From the NCBI GenBank assembly GCA_016795105.1, contig JAEUIH010000077.1, positions 1 through 35,506 on the forward strand: 35,506 bases of DNA, written 5' to 3'. The translations under genes and the position numbers were made by a program. Below the pieces are notes generated by a model. The model had not been told where the DNA came from. It did not search any database and was given only the letters and a program-made list of their open reading frames with translations. The stretch is from Planctomyces sp. (GTDB taxonomy: Bacteria > Planctomycetota > Planctomycetia > Planctomycetales > Planctomycetaceae). Below are positions 1-8,508 of this stretch, in pieces (the stretch's first letter is position 1; each line of letters starts with the position of its first letter).

Positions 1-34
1 GGTTGCGTTTTTGGGAGGATGTGGCAGGGAAGGT

Positions 35-92
35 GCGGACGGCAGACGGAGTCTGCCTGCTACAGAAGCGGCACATTCCATGTGCCGTCCGC
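35..92. repeat. Pair of REP family A palindromes, heads facing each other
   Basis: Two family A units lie head to head. Positions 35-63 hold a minus-strand unit, which on that strand starts GTAGCAGGC and has stem GGCAGAC/GTCTGCC around TCC. Positions 65-92 hold a plus-strand unit with a decayed head (GAAGC), stem GGCACAT/ATGTGCC, and the family tail GCCGTCCGC. The same unit recurs at 10551, 24668, 24749, 35349 and 35430. The GTAG head followed by an imperfect hairpin is the hallmark of REP sequences mobilised by RAYT (TnpA-REP) proteins; no such transposase is encoded in the window. The remaining sequence up to 194 shows only the leader of the first gene. Confidence 0.8.
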
Positions 93-194
93 GACGTGGT
101 GGCGAAATTGGAAGCTGGGTTCATCTGGCAAAAATGGGCGGAAGTGGTCAGAATCTGATCGTGATGAACGGCATTCAGGAATCAGGAGGATTCA

Positions 195-1373
195 ATGCGA
201 CTTAAGATGATGTTGCAGACTGTGTTGATGCTGCTGGTGGCGACGATATGTGTTCCAGCGGGTTGGGGCGTGACTGAGTTTTTGTGTGCAGAAACGCAGG
301 AGTCGGAGAAGGAGCCCGAGTCTTCGGTTTCGGAGCGGGAGTATCCGCTTGAGATTGACGTGCTGACTCAGCCGCAGCCTTCCTATCGCATCAATGCGCA
401 AAAGTGGGGGCGTGTGTTTCAGGAAATCGGGTACATCGTTCGATTTCGCGAAGGGCGCGCAGGAGAACGAACCACTGTGGAGAACGTGGAACGATTAGGT
501 CAGGAAGTGACTCGAATTGTTGGCCTGATGGAATCTGACGGGCGAATCGCGTTCCGTGGCCGCAAGTTTGCGATGTCGGAGCCCGATCAGATCACGGCAT
601 GGTTTGAGGAGTTGAAGCGGTTTGGAGCCAATGGACCACCGAACTCCAATCCAACCTGGGGACTCAATGATGCTCAGTTCGCTGCAGTGACTCGGCTGTT
701 GAGTATCCCGGTTGACCAACCTGTGATGATGAAATCTGCTGTTGAAGCGGTTGATTCGATGCAGCTTCCTTCTGTGGTGCGACTCCGTTTTACAGACGCG
801 GCGAAAGCGAAGGCCGTCATTCCGCCGGACGACCAGAGTCCTGGCGTGAGTGAATTGGGAGAAGATGCTGTAGGCATGAGTAAGGGGACCGTCCTCGCGA
901 TCGTGCTTGCTCAATATGGACTTGGATACCGTCCGCTTGTGAATCCCGAAGGCGGGTATATCCTTGAAATTGATGCCGGGGACGAATCCAGCAACTTCTG
1001 GCCGGTGGGTTGGAAGACAAAGGAAGCAATCAACGTAGCAGTTCCTGAAATCTTTAAACCGATCACTGTTGATGTGGAAGACGTTCCGGTGACGGCAATT
1101 GTCGATCTTTTGAGTGAACGCCTGAAAGTCCGTGATTTCTATTCGACGGCTGCTTTGCGGGGCGCTAAAATCGACGTCGCGGAACTGACGTACTCGCGAA
1201 AGCCGGAGAAGATTCCACCGTCCCGATTGATGTCTCTGATGGGCGATCGCTTTCAGATGGGAATGGATATCCGAACCGATGAGAGTGGAAAGTGCTTTCT
1301 GTGGGTGACCACAAAGAGTGACTGGCAGGCATTTCGCCAGCGATTTGCTCATGTGATTCCAGGCAAACCATAA
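195..1373 (+). CDS. Exported protein of unknown function (392 aa)
   Basis: I do not recognise a family. The first 30 or so residues form a likely signal peptide: MRLK, then a hydrophobic stretch with a VPAGWG segment. The rest is a soluble alpha/beta-looking protein without cysteine pairs or obvious catalytic motifs, so it probably acts in the periplasm. The start is well supported by AGGAGG seven bases before the ATG. It is followed after 20 bp by another exported protein on the same strand, suggesting a two-gene unit. Proteins of this kind are frequent and lineage-specific in planctomycetes, so lack of recognition is expected. Confidence 0.75.
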   Translation: MRLKMMLQTVLMLLVATICVPAGWGVTEFLCAETQESEKEPESSVSEREYPLEIDVLTQPQPSYRINAQKWGRVFQEIGYIVRFREGRAGERTTVENVERLGQEVTRIVGLMESDGRIAFRGRKFAMSEPDQITAWFEELKRFGANGPPNSNPTWGLNDAQFAAVTRLLSIPVDQPVMMKSAVEAVDSMQLPSVVRLRFTDAAKAKAVIPPDDQSPGVSELGEDAVGMSKGTVLAIVLAQYGLGYRPLVNPEGGYILEIDAGDESSNFWPVGWKTKEAINVAVPEIFKPITVDVEDVPVTAIVDLLSERLKVRDFYSTAALRGAKIDVAELTYSRKPEKIPPSRLMSLMGDRFQMGMDIRTDESGKCFLWVTTKSDWQAFRQRFAHVIPGKP

Positions 1374-1393
1374 TTGGAAGGGGAAAACAGGCT

Positions 1394-2224
1394 ATGGCAA
1401 TTAAGAATCGTACCTATGCAGCGCTATTGGCAGGAGCCGGCAGCCTGGCCATTGTTTGTCAGTTGAACCCTGCTACTCGAGCAGCCGACGAAGTGATTGA
1501 GTCTGTTGAGTCGGAAGTGGTTGAATCGGAGGTGATTTCCGAGACAGAATCGGAATCGGCGAAAGAATCGGCGAAAGAATTGACTGAAGAGCAGCGGCAG
1601 ATGCTTGCAATGATGAAGGAGAGGCATCTGAGGCTCAACGAGACGTTGAAACGTGAAATCGTTGAATTGAAAGAAAAGATGGCTGTGAAAGAACGAGAAC
1701 TGGCCGAATCGTTAAAGGAGAGACGCAATGAAGATGCGGCTCGACTTGAAGCGGAGCTGGAGGAAGTTCAGCGACATTTCAAAAAGCTGAGCGACCATCA
1801 GCTTCAGGCGGAGATTGCGTTTCTCGACTCGATCGCTCAAAAGATGCAATCAGGAGAGGCGAGGGATGTTGCAGTGGTTGCGCGTGGACGGAGACGGTCT
1901 GACGACGAGCATCGAATGGTGCGCGAACTGGAGGATTTGAATCGGCACCGGGCGGGGAATCCTGACTCTGAACGTCAGCTGGATCGAATTCGGCTGTTAC
2001 ATGAGTTTGGTGAGAAGCTGGCCAGCGCTGGGTTTCCGGATATTGCACATGAATTGCACCGCCGTGGCGAAGAACTTGAGAGAGAAGTCCATCGAATCGA
2101 GGGGAAGCGGGAACGTCCGGAGCCATCGAATGCTGAACTTGCTGAACAGGTGCAGCAACTTCGAGCAGAGGTTCGGGAATTACATGAGAAGTTAGACATA
2201 TTGCTGAATCGGACAACACGGTAA
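1394..2224 (+). CDS. Exported coiled-coil protein (276 aa)
   Basis: A signal peptide (residues 1 to about 30, ending near ATRAAD) is followed by an acidic stretch of ESVESE-type repeats (about residues 33-62). Then come two long heptad-rich helical segments (about 63-135 and 225-276) rich in Glu, Lys, Arg and Leu, typical of coiled coils. The last segment (AELAEQVQQLRAEVRELHEKL) could drive dimer or trimer formation. No catalytic motif is visible. It lies 20 bp after the preceding exported protein and is probably co-transcribed. A structural periplasmic role is inferred from composition only. Confidence 0.7.
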   Translation: MAIKNRTYAALLAGAGSLAIVCQLNPATRAADEVIESVESEVVESEVISETESESAKESAKELTEEQRQMLAMMKERHLRLNETLKREIVELKEKMAVKERELAESLKERRNEDAARLEAELEEVQRHFKKLSDHQLQAEIAFLDSIAQKMQSGEARDVAVVARGRRRSDDEHRMVRELEDLNRHRAGNPDSERQLDRIRLLHEFGEKLASAGFPDIAHELHRRGEELEREVHRIEGKRERPEPSNAELAEQVQQLRAEVRELHEKLDILLNRTTR

Positions 2225-2282
2225 TTGGCTGATGTTTATTCAGTGATTCCGGGAAGCAGCAGAGTTGTTGGAAGGTGAATTG

Positions 2283-3260
2283 ATGTACCTGGTTCGAAGA
2301 ATCGTCGTTGGGGTCGAAATGCCATCGACTCGTCCGTGGGACGCTGCCAATCTGGAGGCACCAACGCGGCTGGCAGTGCGTCAGGCCTTTGAGATTTCGT
2401 TGATTTCCCGAATACCAGTGACACTGGTATCGGTACTTCCACGGCCAAACGCTGGCTGGTTTGGGTCTCAGGAGCAGGCCGAAGGTGACCATGAGATCGC
2501 CAGGGAAGAAGCTCTGGAGGTACTCCACGATCTGGCGAGGCAATACACGCATTTGCCGGACGGCCAAACGGGTGTCGAATGTGTGATTAGCGCTGGCGAT
2601 CCGTGGTTTGAGATTTTGAAAGTCTGTAAGAATCTTCCCGATACAATGATCATTTGCGGGACTCGGGAGGACGGTACCCTGCGGCGTGCAATTTTTGGAA
2701 GCACAGGGCTCAAGTTGCTTCGGAATGCAGCCGGACCTGTCTGGCTTGTAAAGCCTCGCCTCGATGAAGATGATCGCCTCGATATCCTTGCTGCGACGGA
2801 CCTGACTGAAGTTGGCCAGGAAGTCGTGCTGACAGCTGTGTCGCTCGCGAAAATCGTCCCTTCGCGAGTTCATATTCTGCACGTGGTCGACAATAGCATT
2901 GATCGGTTTGCTCGACGACTCAATGTTTCCGAGGCAGAGCTTTCGGCTCAGGAGACTCAGGAGATGAGCAATGCTGAGAACGCTGTCCATGAACAGCTTG
3001 TCGGAACCGACTATCGGACGCTTCAGCCACCAGGAGTGAAAGTGCATGTCACTCGGGGCAAGCCGGATCTCTGCATCCTCGCAGCGGTCCAGGAAACTCG
3101 TGCTAATGTGGTCATTGTTGCAAGTCGTGCTCGAGGAGGAATTGTCGGTTCTCTGATGGGGAATACCGCAGAATCGCTGCTGGCGGAACTGGACTGTTCG
3201 ATTCTGGTCATTAAGCCCGACGATTTCGTCAGCCCGATTGAAGTGGACACGTTCGCCTAG
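2283..3260 (+). CDS. Tandem universal stress protein (UspA family)
   Basis: Two Usp domains follow one another (about residues 1-150 and 160-315). Each has the alpha/beta nucleotide-binding layout. Domain 1 ends in a glycine-rich loop (GTREDGT...IFGSTG) and domain 2 has the typical SRARGGIVGSLMGNTAE loop, which in ATP-binding members contacts the phosphates. The protein is cytoplasmic. I chose ATG 2283 because GGAAGG sits 7 bases before it; a TTG at 2265 would add six residues without a better site. The gene ends 17 bp before the convergent fabH-like gene. Tandem Usp proteins usually act in stress or energy-state signalling; the ligand cannot be told from sequence. Confidence 0.85.
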   Translation: MYLVRRIVVGVEMPSTRPWDAANLEAPTRLAVRQAFEISLISRIPVTLVSVLPRPNAGWFGSQEQAEGDHEIAREEALEVLHDLARQYTHLPDGQTGVECVISAGDPWFEILKVCKNLPDTMIICGTREDGTLRRAIFGSTGLKLLRNAAGPVWLVKPRLDEDDRLDILAATDLTEVGQEVVLTAVSLAKIVPSRVHILHVVDNSIDRFARRLNVSEAELSAQETQEMSNAENAVHEQLVGTDYRTLQPPGVKVHVTRGKPDLCILAAVQETRANVVIVASRARGGIVGSLMGNTAESLLAELDCSILVIKPDDFVSPIEVDTFA

Positions 3261-3277
3261 AGAGTTGTCGACTGAGC

Positions 3278-4453
3278 TTACCAGCGAAACAGGCCAGTAC
3301 CCCAGGTGAGGCCGGCGCCGAAACCGCACATTACGACAAGGTCACCGGTTTGAATTCGTTCATTTCGAACGGCTTCATCGAGTGCCAGCGGGATTGAGGC
3401 CGCGGACGTGTTTCCGAATCGGTTGAGGTTACAGTACACTTTGTGCTCGGGAATGTTGAGCACCTTCATTGCATGATCAATGATTCGGATGTTTGCCTGA
3501 TGGAGGACAAACAGTTTGACATCGTCAACAGACACACCGGCCCGGGACAGGACAAGTTCGATGGTTTCTGAGACAGCCTGGATGGCCCACTTGAAAACAT
3601 TGCGGCCGTCCATCTTGAGGAAGTGATCACCAGCGGCGATGGAAGCCGCGGTCAGCGGATTTCTGGTACCTCCGGCCGGACGATCAAGGAGATTACCTCC
3701 GGCTCCATCAGCGCCAAGCTGATAGCAGAGCAATCCCTGAGTGCTGGAGCCTGGTTCGAGAATTACGGCTCCTGCCCCGTCACCGAACAGAGGAGCTGTA
3801 CGCTGATCGGTAGGTTCAACAATGCGGCTGTTGACATCGGCTCCGATGACCAGAGCTCGACGTGCATTTCCGGTCGCAACGTACTGAGCGCCGGTGGTGA
3901 GTGCATACATGAAGCCGGAACAGGCGGCCTGAATGTCCATTGCCGGGGCATCCAGTTTGAGTTTGTCCTGAACGAGGCAGGCGGTTGACGGGCAGGTGTA
4001 GTCCGGCGTGAACGTGCCAACGATCAACAGGTCAATTTCGCTGGCGGAAACACCCGCATTCTGCATTGCTCGGCGAGCAGCTTCGACTGCCAGGTCGCTG
4101 GTGTTTTCGAAGGTTTCGGCGAAACGTCGTTCGAGGATTCCGGTGCGGCGTTCGATCCAGCCTTCTTCGAAGCCGTAACGTTGTTCGAGCTGAGCATTGG
4201 TCACAACGTGAGCGGGCGCATAAGACCCGATTCCTCGAATGCTGACGCCTGTCAGACGGCAGGTCCGCTGTGACCGACGAAACAGGAGTCGAGATTCTTC
4301 AGCGGGAGGTTTGGTTTCGGCGGGCGTCTTTGCCATCACTGTGGGCTGTTGAGTTTTTGGCAACAGGGCTTCTCGCACCTGCTGTGCATCAATTGTGGAT
4401 TCAACTGATGACTCAGCTGCTGATTCAGCAACATCACTGGTTCTGGAATCCAT
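3278..4453 (-). CDS. fabH: Beta-ketoacyl-ACP synthase III (FabH-type)
   Basis: This is a thiolase-fold condensing enzyme that would join an acyl-CoA to malonyl-ACP to start fatty acid synthesis. From Met at 4453 the catalytic triad is Cys178 (in AACSGF), His318 (in LHQANIRI) and Asn348 (in RFGNTSAAS). A GDGAGA loop and the C-terminal FGAGLTWG motif are also present. The FabH core starts near residue 66. It is preceded by a Ser/Glu/Thr-rich extension of low complexity, so the true start is uncertain: ATG 4453 is my choice, ATG 4336 would give a 352-aa protein, and neither has a clear ribosome site. FabH paralogues also act in specialised lipid or polyketide pathways, and no other fatty acid gene is adjacent except acpS 16 kb away. 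Confidence 0.88.
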   Translation of the reverse strand: MDSRTSDVAESAAESSVESTIDAQQVREALLPKTQQPTVMAKTPAETKPPAEESRLLFRRSQRTCRLTGVSIRGIGSYAPAHVVTNAQLEQRYGFEEGWIERRTGILERRFAETFENTSDLAVEAARRAMQNAGVSASEIDLLIVGTFTPDYTCPSTACLVQDKLKLDAPAMDIQAACSGFMYALTTGAQYVATGNARRALVIGADVNSRIVEPTDQRTAPLFGDGAGAVILEPGSSTQGLLCYQLGADGAGGNLLDRPAGGTRNPLTAASIAAGDHFLKMDGRNVFKWAIQAVSETIELVLSRAGVSVDDVKLFVLHQANIRIIDHAMKVLNIPEHKVYCNLNRFGNTSAASIPLALDEAVRNERIQTGDLVVMCGFGAGLTWGTGLFRW

Positions 4454-4867
4454 GCGTTTCGCTTTACAGGTCGAGGGCATCCGCCCAACAGGAGGGTAAG
4501 ATCTTTTCCACGGATCGAACGGACATTGATTTCTCACCGTCAGCGTGAATCGATGCCGGAGTTCTGTGGAATTCCGGGAAACAAAAGGACAGTCAACCCA
4601 TGCGAATAACACTGGATCATGGCAGTTTGAGAAGAGACCCACAATAGGAATCTGTGGAGACTTTCCCGTCAGCCTGTCCAGCCCAAGGCGGCCGGACCTT
4701 GTAGAAATCACATGATTGCCGTGAATTCAGACCTCCCCAAGGTCCGTCAGCACAGCCTGTTTCCCAGCGCTTAACCACGCGGGATTCTAGCGTTGTGTTT
4801 CGTGAATGGAAATCCGATTGGCAGGCTTTCCGGCGAAATCAGCGTGACGGCCTGTTGAATCGGCGGT
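4454..4867. other. Intergenic region between divergent fabH and kinase genes
   Basis: These 414 bp separate two divergently transcribed genes. The fabH frame stays open across part of the region (to 4711), but its translation there looks non-coding and begins at a GTG lacking a ribosome site. I see no convincing promoter hexamer pair, hairpin terminator or repeat. The promoters of both neighbours should lie here. Confidence 0.5.
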
Positions 4868-6379
4868 ATGCTCGGTGGATTGATCGCAGTGTTCGAACGT
4901 GAGGTCGGGTGCATCGCGAGGGGTAAGGACAGTTCATTGACGGATACGAACGCAATTGAGTGCTCAGGTGGCGACCCCGAGCCGAACGAAAACAGTGACA
5001 CCGACTTTGTGCTTCAGGGGTTGCCGGAACCACTGGACGAAACCGGTTTGCGTTCACGGGAGCCGTTTGAAATCCTGGCAACGCAGTTTTCCGAGGAGCT
5101 GCGTCAGGGATTGGGGCCATCAATTGAGTTGTATGCTCGACGTTATCCACCCCATGCGGACAGAATCCGCGAGATTTTTCCAGTTCTGGCAATGCTTGAG
5201 CAGGCTCGCACAGAAAAGGAATCGGCCGCATTTCGACATAACATGCCTGACCGATTCCCATTTAACTCGATTGGCGGGTGTGAGTTACTTTGTGAGCTTG
5301 GGCGTGGGGGCATGGGGATTGTCTTTCAGGCGCGTGACGAACGCTCGGGGCATATCGTTGCTGTCAAAGTTCTTCCGTGGCGAGTATCAATAGCGCCGGA
5401 GTGGAAGCAGAGATTTGAAAATGAGGCAAAGATCGCTGCGAGACTACGTCACCGGAACATCGTCCCCGTATTTCGGTACGGAATCGATCATGGATATTGT
5501 TATTGCGTGATGCAGTTCGTGGATGGTGTGGGGCTCGATGAGATCATTCAGCGACTGCAGCAGTCGGATGGTGTTGTCTATCAGGATGAGATTCTTCGAA
5601 CTCAGAAGGGGCGTCCCAGCGGATTTGTCCGGACGGATGAGCAGCGACAGGTCCTGGAGGATGTTCGTTTGGTGTCGGGCGATTGTGATCCGGCAAAACG
5701 TCGTCGACTGACAAAAGACTCGTGGAACTCGCTGGCGCGAATTGCTCTTCAGATTGCGCAGGCGGTCCGAGCAGCCCATGCCGAGGGAGTTGTTCATAAC
5801 GACATCAAGCCGGCGAATATTCTGCTGGATGGCGAGGGGCGTGTGTGGGTCACTGACTTTGGATTGTCTCAATGGAATCCACAGGCTGGGCATGGCAGTC
5901 TGTTGTATCGAATTCCATCCGGAAATCCGGCTGCAGGCCAAAACGAGCTGCCCCGGCGACTGGCGGGAACGCTCCGATATATGGCTCCCGAACGACTGCT
6001 TGGGAATTCAGATGTGAGGAGTGATCTGTACAGTGCCGGTATGACACTCTATGAATTGACCGTCCTGCGGCCCGCCTTTCCGGAGACAAACTCGGAAATG
6101 CTGATTCGCGCGATTCTCGAAACGGAGCCCCCTGCCCCGAGGAGCATAATTCCAGGGATGCCAGTGGATTTGGAAACCGTCATTTTGAACTGTATTGCCA
6201 AGGCACCGGCCGATCGTTACCAGACTGCAGACGCGTTTCTTGCTGATTTATTGGTCTTTGGAAACGGTGGCCATGTGAGTTCGGTTCGGCGGAAAAGCTT
6301 CTCTGGACTGTTCAAAACGATCTCAGACCGTGTTCGCGGACGAAAAGAAGAACTCGACCGTGGACAAGAGTCGACTTGA
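4868..6379 (+). CDS. Soluble Ser/Thr protein kinase, non-RD type
   Basis: A Hanks-type kinase domain spans about residues 136-470. It shows the glycine loop GRGGMG (145-150), VAVKV with the ATP-binding Lys167, an alpha-C glutamate in FENEAKIA, HNDIKPANIL (310-319), DFG (330-332) and an APE-type MAPERL. The usual HRD is HND, so the arginine that couples to an activation-loop phosphate is absent (non-RD). An insert of roughly 60 residues (about 228-285) separates the hinge region from helix E. The N-terminal 130 residues are acidic and unassigned. No membrane segment is seen, unlike many planctomycete kinases with a C-terminal sensor, so it is probably cytoplasmic. The start is uncertain: TTG 4937 has AAGGA seven bases upstream. 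The stop codon directly abuts the glnII sigma-54 promoter. Confidence 0.9.
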   Translation: MLGGLIAVFEREVGCIARGKDSSLTDTNAIECSGGDPEPNENSDTDFVLQGLPEPLDETGLRSREPFEILATQFSEELRQGLGPSIELYARRYPPHADRIREIFPVLAMLEQARTEKESAAFRHNMPDRFPFNSIGGCELLCELGRGGMGIVFQARDERSGHIVAVKVLPWRVSIAPEWKQRFENEAKIAARLRHRNIVPVFRYGIDHGYCYCVMQFVDGVGLDEIIQRLQQSDGVVYQDEILRTQKGRPSGFVRTDEQRQVLEDVRLVSGDCDPAKRRRLTKDSWNSLARIALQIAQAVRAAHAEGVVHNDIKPANILLDGEGRVWVTDFGLSQWNPQAGHGSLLYRIPSGNPAAGQNELPRRLAGTLRYMAPERLLGNSDVRSDLYSAGMTLYELTVLRPAFPETNSEMLIRAILETEPPAPRSIIPGMPVDLETVILNCIAKAPADRYQTADAFLADLLVFGNGGHVSSVRRKSFSGLFKTISDRVRGRKEELDRGQEST

Positions 6380-6396
6380 TTGGCACGCAGAATGCA
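6380..6396 (+). promoter_or_regulatory. Sigma-54 promoter of glnII
   Basis: TTGGCACG-CAGA-ATGCA matches the -24/-12 consensus TTGGCACG-N4-TTGCA at every fixed base but one, with exact spacing between the invariant GG and GC. Transcription would start near 6407, giving a leader of about 230 nt before glnII. Sigma-54/NtrC control of glutamine synthetase, including GSII in rhizobia, is well established. I did not find an obvious NtrC dyad upstream, inside the kinase gene. Confidence 0.7.
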
Positions 6397-6406
6397 TTAT
6401 ACCGCC

Positions 6407-6639
6407 TATAACTGAGATTTCGTCAGAATGATCAGTTCCCTGCCTAAGGAGCGAGCAGGGGTGCTTCTAAAGTGAGCAAACGGGTGAGTCAATGAAATTT
6501 AACGAGTGTCGGTGTTAGGCACTGCCCGGGGGTTCCGCGCAAGGATGACGCTTCTGTCGCGGGAAGCGAAGCGCAGCGAGAAGTGACTCGCTGAAGGACT
6601 GCGATTAATCAGGTTTTTCCGGGAGGAGAACAGAGAGAA
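6407..6639 (+). other. Leader of glnII with two hairpins
   Basis: The predicted leader holds a hairpin CCCTGC/GCAGGG at 6438-6460 and a longer imperfect one at 6551-6583 (CTTCT pairing with AGAAG, with further inner pairs). Neither is followed by a T tract. It ends with a strong ribosome site, GGGAGGAG, 12 bases before the ATG. I do not see the conserved core of the known cyanobacterial glnA riboswitch. Confidence 0.35.
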
Positions 6640-7653
6640 ATGTCAAAGAGTAAGTTGGAGTACATCTGGCTGGACGGCTCGAAGCCGACCCAGGGTCTTC
6701 GATCGAAGACAAAGGTGGTTCGAGATTTCGGCGGGACTCTGGAAGAATGCCCGGTGTGGTGTTTTGACGGAAGTTCAACGAACCAGGCACCCGGCGGATC
6801 GTCGGACTGCCTGCTTCAGCCGGTTGCCATCTTCCCTGATCCAGGTCGAATCGATGCCTATCTGGTGATGTGCGAAGTTTTGAATCCGGACGGATCGGTT
6901 CATGAGTCAAATGGTCGCGCGACGATCGACGACGATGACTCAGACTTCTGGTTTGGATTTGAGCAAGAGTACTTCCTGTGGGATAAAGACACCAATCGCC
7001 CACTTGGATTTCCGCCAGGTGGTTACCCATCACCCCAGGGCCCATACTACTGTTCGGTCGGTGCGAATCATGCATTTGGTCGAGAGCTGATTGAAGAGCA
7101 TCTCGATCTGTGTCTTGCAGCTGGGCTGAATGTTGAAGGTATCAACGCCGAAGTTGCAACCGGACAGTGGGAGTTTCAGGTTTTCGCGAAGGGTGCGAAG
7201 AGAGCTGGTGACGAAGTCTGGGTTGCTCGATATTTGCTCGAGCGAACTGCCGAAAAATACGACTTGTGGATTAACTGGCACTGCAAGCCGCTCGGCGATA
7301 CCGATTGGAACGGATCCGGGATGCACGCCAACTTCTCGAACAATGTTCTGCGAACATGTGGAAGTCGAGAGACTTACGAGAAGATTTGCGGTGCGTTCAA
7401 GCCTCGAATTAAGGAGCATATCGCAGTCTACGGAGCGGATAACCATATGCGTTTGACGGGTAAGCACGAGACTCAGTCGATCGACAAGTTCAGTTTCGGT
7501 GTATCGGACCGAGGTGCTTCGATCCGTATTCCAGTCGCAACGGTCAGCAATGGCTGGAAGGGTTGGTTGGAAGACCGCCGTCCTGCATCGAATGCCGATC
7601 CTTATAAGGTTGCTGCTGAGATTATTCGAACTGTGAAATCCGTTCAGGTCTGA
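6640..7653 (+). CDS. glnII: Glutamine synthetase, type II (eukaryote-like)
   Basis: The enzyme makes glutamine from glutamate, ammonia and ATP in the cytoplasm. At 337 aa it has GSII length, well short of GSI (about 470) or GSIII (about 700). Family motifs in order are WCFDGSST (40-47), FGFEQEYFLWD (105-115) with metal-binding glutamates, NAEVATGQWEFQ (169-180), WNGSGMHANFS (223-233), GADNHMRLTGKHET (265-278), FSFGVSDRG (284-292) and EDRRPASNADPY (311-322). There is no adenylylation-loop tyrosine of the GSI kind. The gene stands alone with its own sigma-54 promoter and terminator, so regulation by nitrogen status is likely. Bacterial GSII is known from rhizobia, actinobacteria and some planctomycetes. 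Confidence 0.96.
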   Translation: MSKSKLEYIWLDGSKPTQGLRSKTKVVRDFGGTLEECPVWCFDGSSTNQAPGGSSDCLLQPVAIFPDPGRIDAYLVMCEVLNPDGSVHESNGRATIDDDDSDFWFGFEQEYFLWDKDTNRPLGFPPGGYPSPQGPYYCSVGANHAFGRELIEEHLDLCLAAGLNVEGINAEVATGQWEFQVFAKGAKRAGDEVWVARYLLERTAEKYDLWINWHCKPLGDTDWNGSGMHANFSNNVLRTCGSRETYEKICGAFKPRIKEHIAVYGADNHMRLTGKHETQSIDKFSFGVSDRGASIRIPVATVSNGWKGWLEDRRPASNADPYKVAAEIIRTVKSVQV

Positions 7654-7695
7654 GATCGATCTGAATTGATCAGATTCAATGAGGAGCCAGTCATC

Positions 7696-7782
7696 CCGCA
7701 TTGTGCGGTTCCGCCGTCGCAAAGCAGCGATGGCTGGATTGGGAGTCACTGCTGGCTGCCGGAGTAATCTGGCAGTCAATCC
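7696..7782 (+). ncRNA. Candidate structured 3' RNA downstream of glnII
   Basis: Three hairpins follow each other between the glnII stop and its terminator. They are 7696-7708 (CCGCA-TTG-TGCGG), 7713-7734 (GCCGTCGC/GCGATGGC, 8 pairs with one wobble) and 7736-7782 (outer GGATTG/CAATCC, inner CTGCC/GGCAG). Together with the terminator this resembles a 3'-UTR-derived small RNA. This is a structural reading by eye and no known family is recognised. Confidence 0.35.
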
Positions 7783-7787
7783 TCCCG

Positions 7788-7820
7788 GGCCATCCGACCG
7801 CAAGTCGGATGGCCTTTTTT
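7788..7820 (+). terminator. Intrinsic terminator of glnII
   Basis: A perfect 11-bp stem, GGCCATCCGAC/GTCGGATGGCC, with loop CGCAA is followed by six Ts. It lies 134 bp after the glnII stop. The stretch from 7821 to 8016 shows nothing further that I can identify. Confidence 0.92.
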
Positions 7821-8016
7821 ATTGGTGCTCAGCGTTGAAGAACGCCTGGAATTCATAATTTAAGATACTGCACAGAGATTCAGCTTGAGAATGTTGGGGT
7901 TGCATGTGCATGATTCCGTGTGAACGGAGTTATCACTGGCCATGGCGGGATGAAAGGTTCCTTCACCAGAGTCGAAGGTGGGGGAGTCGTCAGTTCTGTA
8001 CCTGCGTGCAACTGCG

Positions 8017-8508
8017 ATGTCTCAAAACGATAATTCCATCCCACGCGACGGGAAAGCGCGTTCAGCGGGAGCTGCTTCACGCCGGCAATTGCCACCCTAT
8101 CGCTGTCGCTTTTGCAATGAATATTTGCATCCGGCCGCAGAACGAGCGGTCGATCTTTGGAAGCGTCTGTTTCTGTTTCGGACGTTCCAGTGTCCTCACT
8201 GTTTTGAACTTTATGACCGGCCGTTGACGATACTCGGGCGGCTTTGCCTTGTGCAGTGGTTCTACAGTCCACCAAAACGGCGTGTGCATCGCACCTTCGT
8301 TGATGAACATAGAGCTTCGAATGAGTGGTCAATTGGTGGCATTCTTGCTCGGTTTGGACGGATGCTTTCGCGTGCTGATCGAAGGTTGACTGATTTTCTC
8401 AGCAGTCTGATGCTGAGTTTTATAGCAGTCTTTCTGAGAGGGCGACAAAAGAGTCGTCCCAGTGCATGGCGTAAGTTTGCGAGCTGGTTGTCAGGGCGTC
8501 GTCATTGA
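8017..8508 (+). CDS. Zinc-ribbon protein of unknown function (163 aa)
   Basis: Residues about 28-70 hold two CxxC pairs, CRFC and CPHC, separated by about 30 residues, a plausible four-cysteine zinc ribbon. The rest is Arg-rich and basic, with a short hydrophobic stretch near FLSSLMLSFIAVFL that may be a single membrane-associated helix. I do not recognise a family. I chose ATG 8017; a GTG at 7978 would add 13 residues, and neither has a clear ribosome site. The last 18 bp overlap the 3' end of the convergent membrane-protein gene. Confidence 0.6.
   Translation: MSQNDNSIPRDGKARSAGAASRRQLPPYRCRFCNEYLHPAAERAVDLWKRLFLFRTFQCPHCFELYDRPLTILGRLCLVQWFYSPPKRRVHRTFVDEHRASNEWSIGGILARFGRMLSRADRRLTDFLSSLMLSFIAVFLRGRQKSRPSAWRKFASWLSGRRH

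Noticed and set aside
495-1352. Minus-strand open frame of 285 codons
   Set aside because: Shadow of the exported protein gene at 195-1373, whose start has AGGAGG and a signal peptide.
1779-3329. Minus-strand open frame of 516 codons
   Set aside because: It lies opposite the coiled-coil and universal stress protein genes, which have family matches and ribosome sites; its translation is Arg/His/Ser/Gln-rich shadow sequence.
6407-6639. Glutamine riboswitch in the glnII leader
   Set aside because: Hairpins exist, but I could not find the conserved core of the glnA or downstream-peptide motifs.
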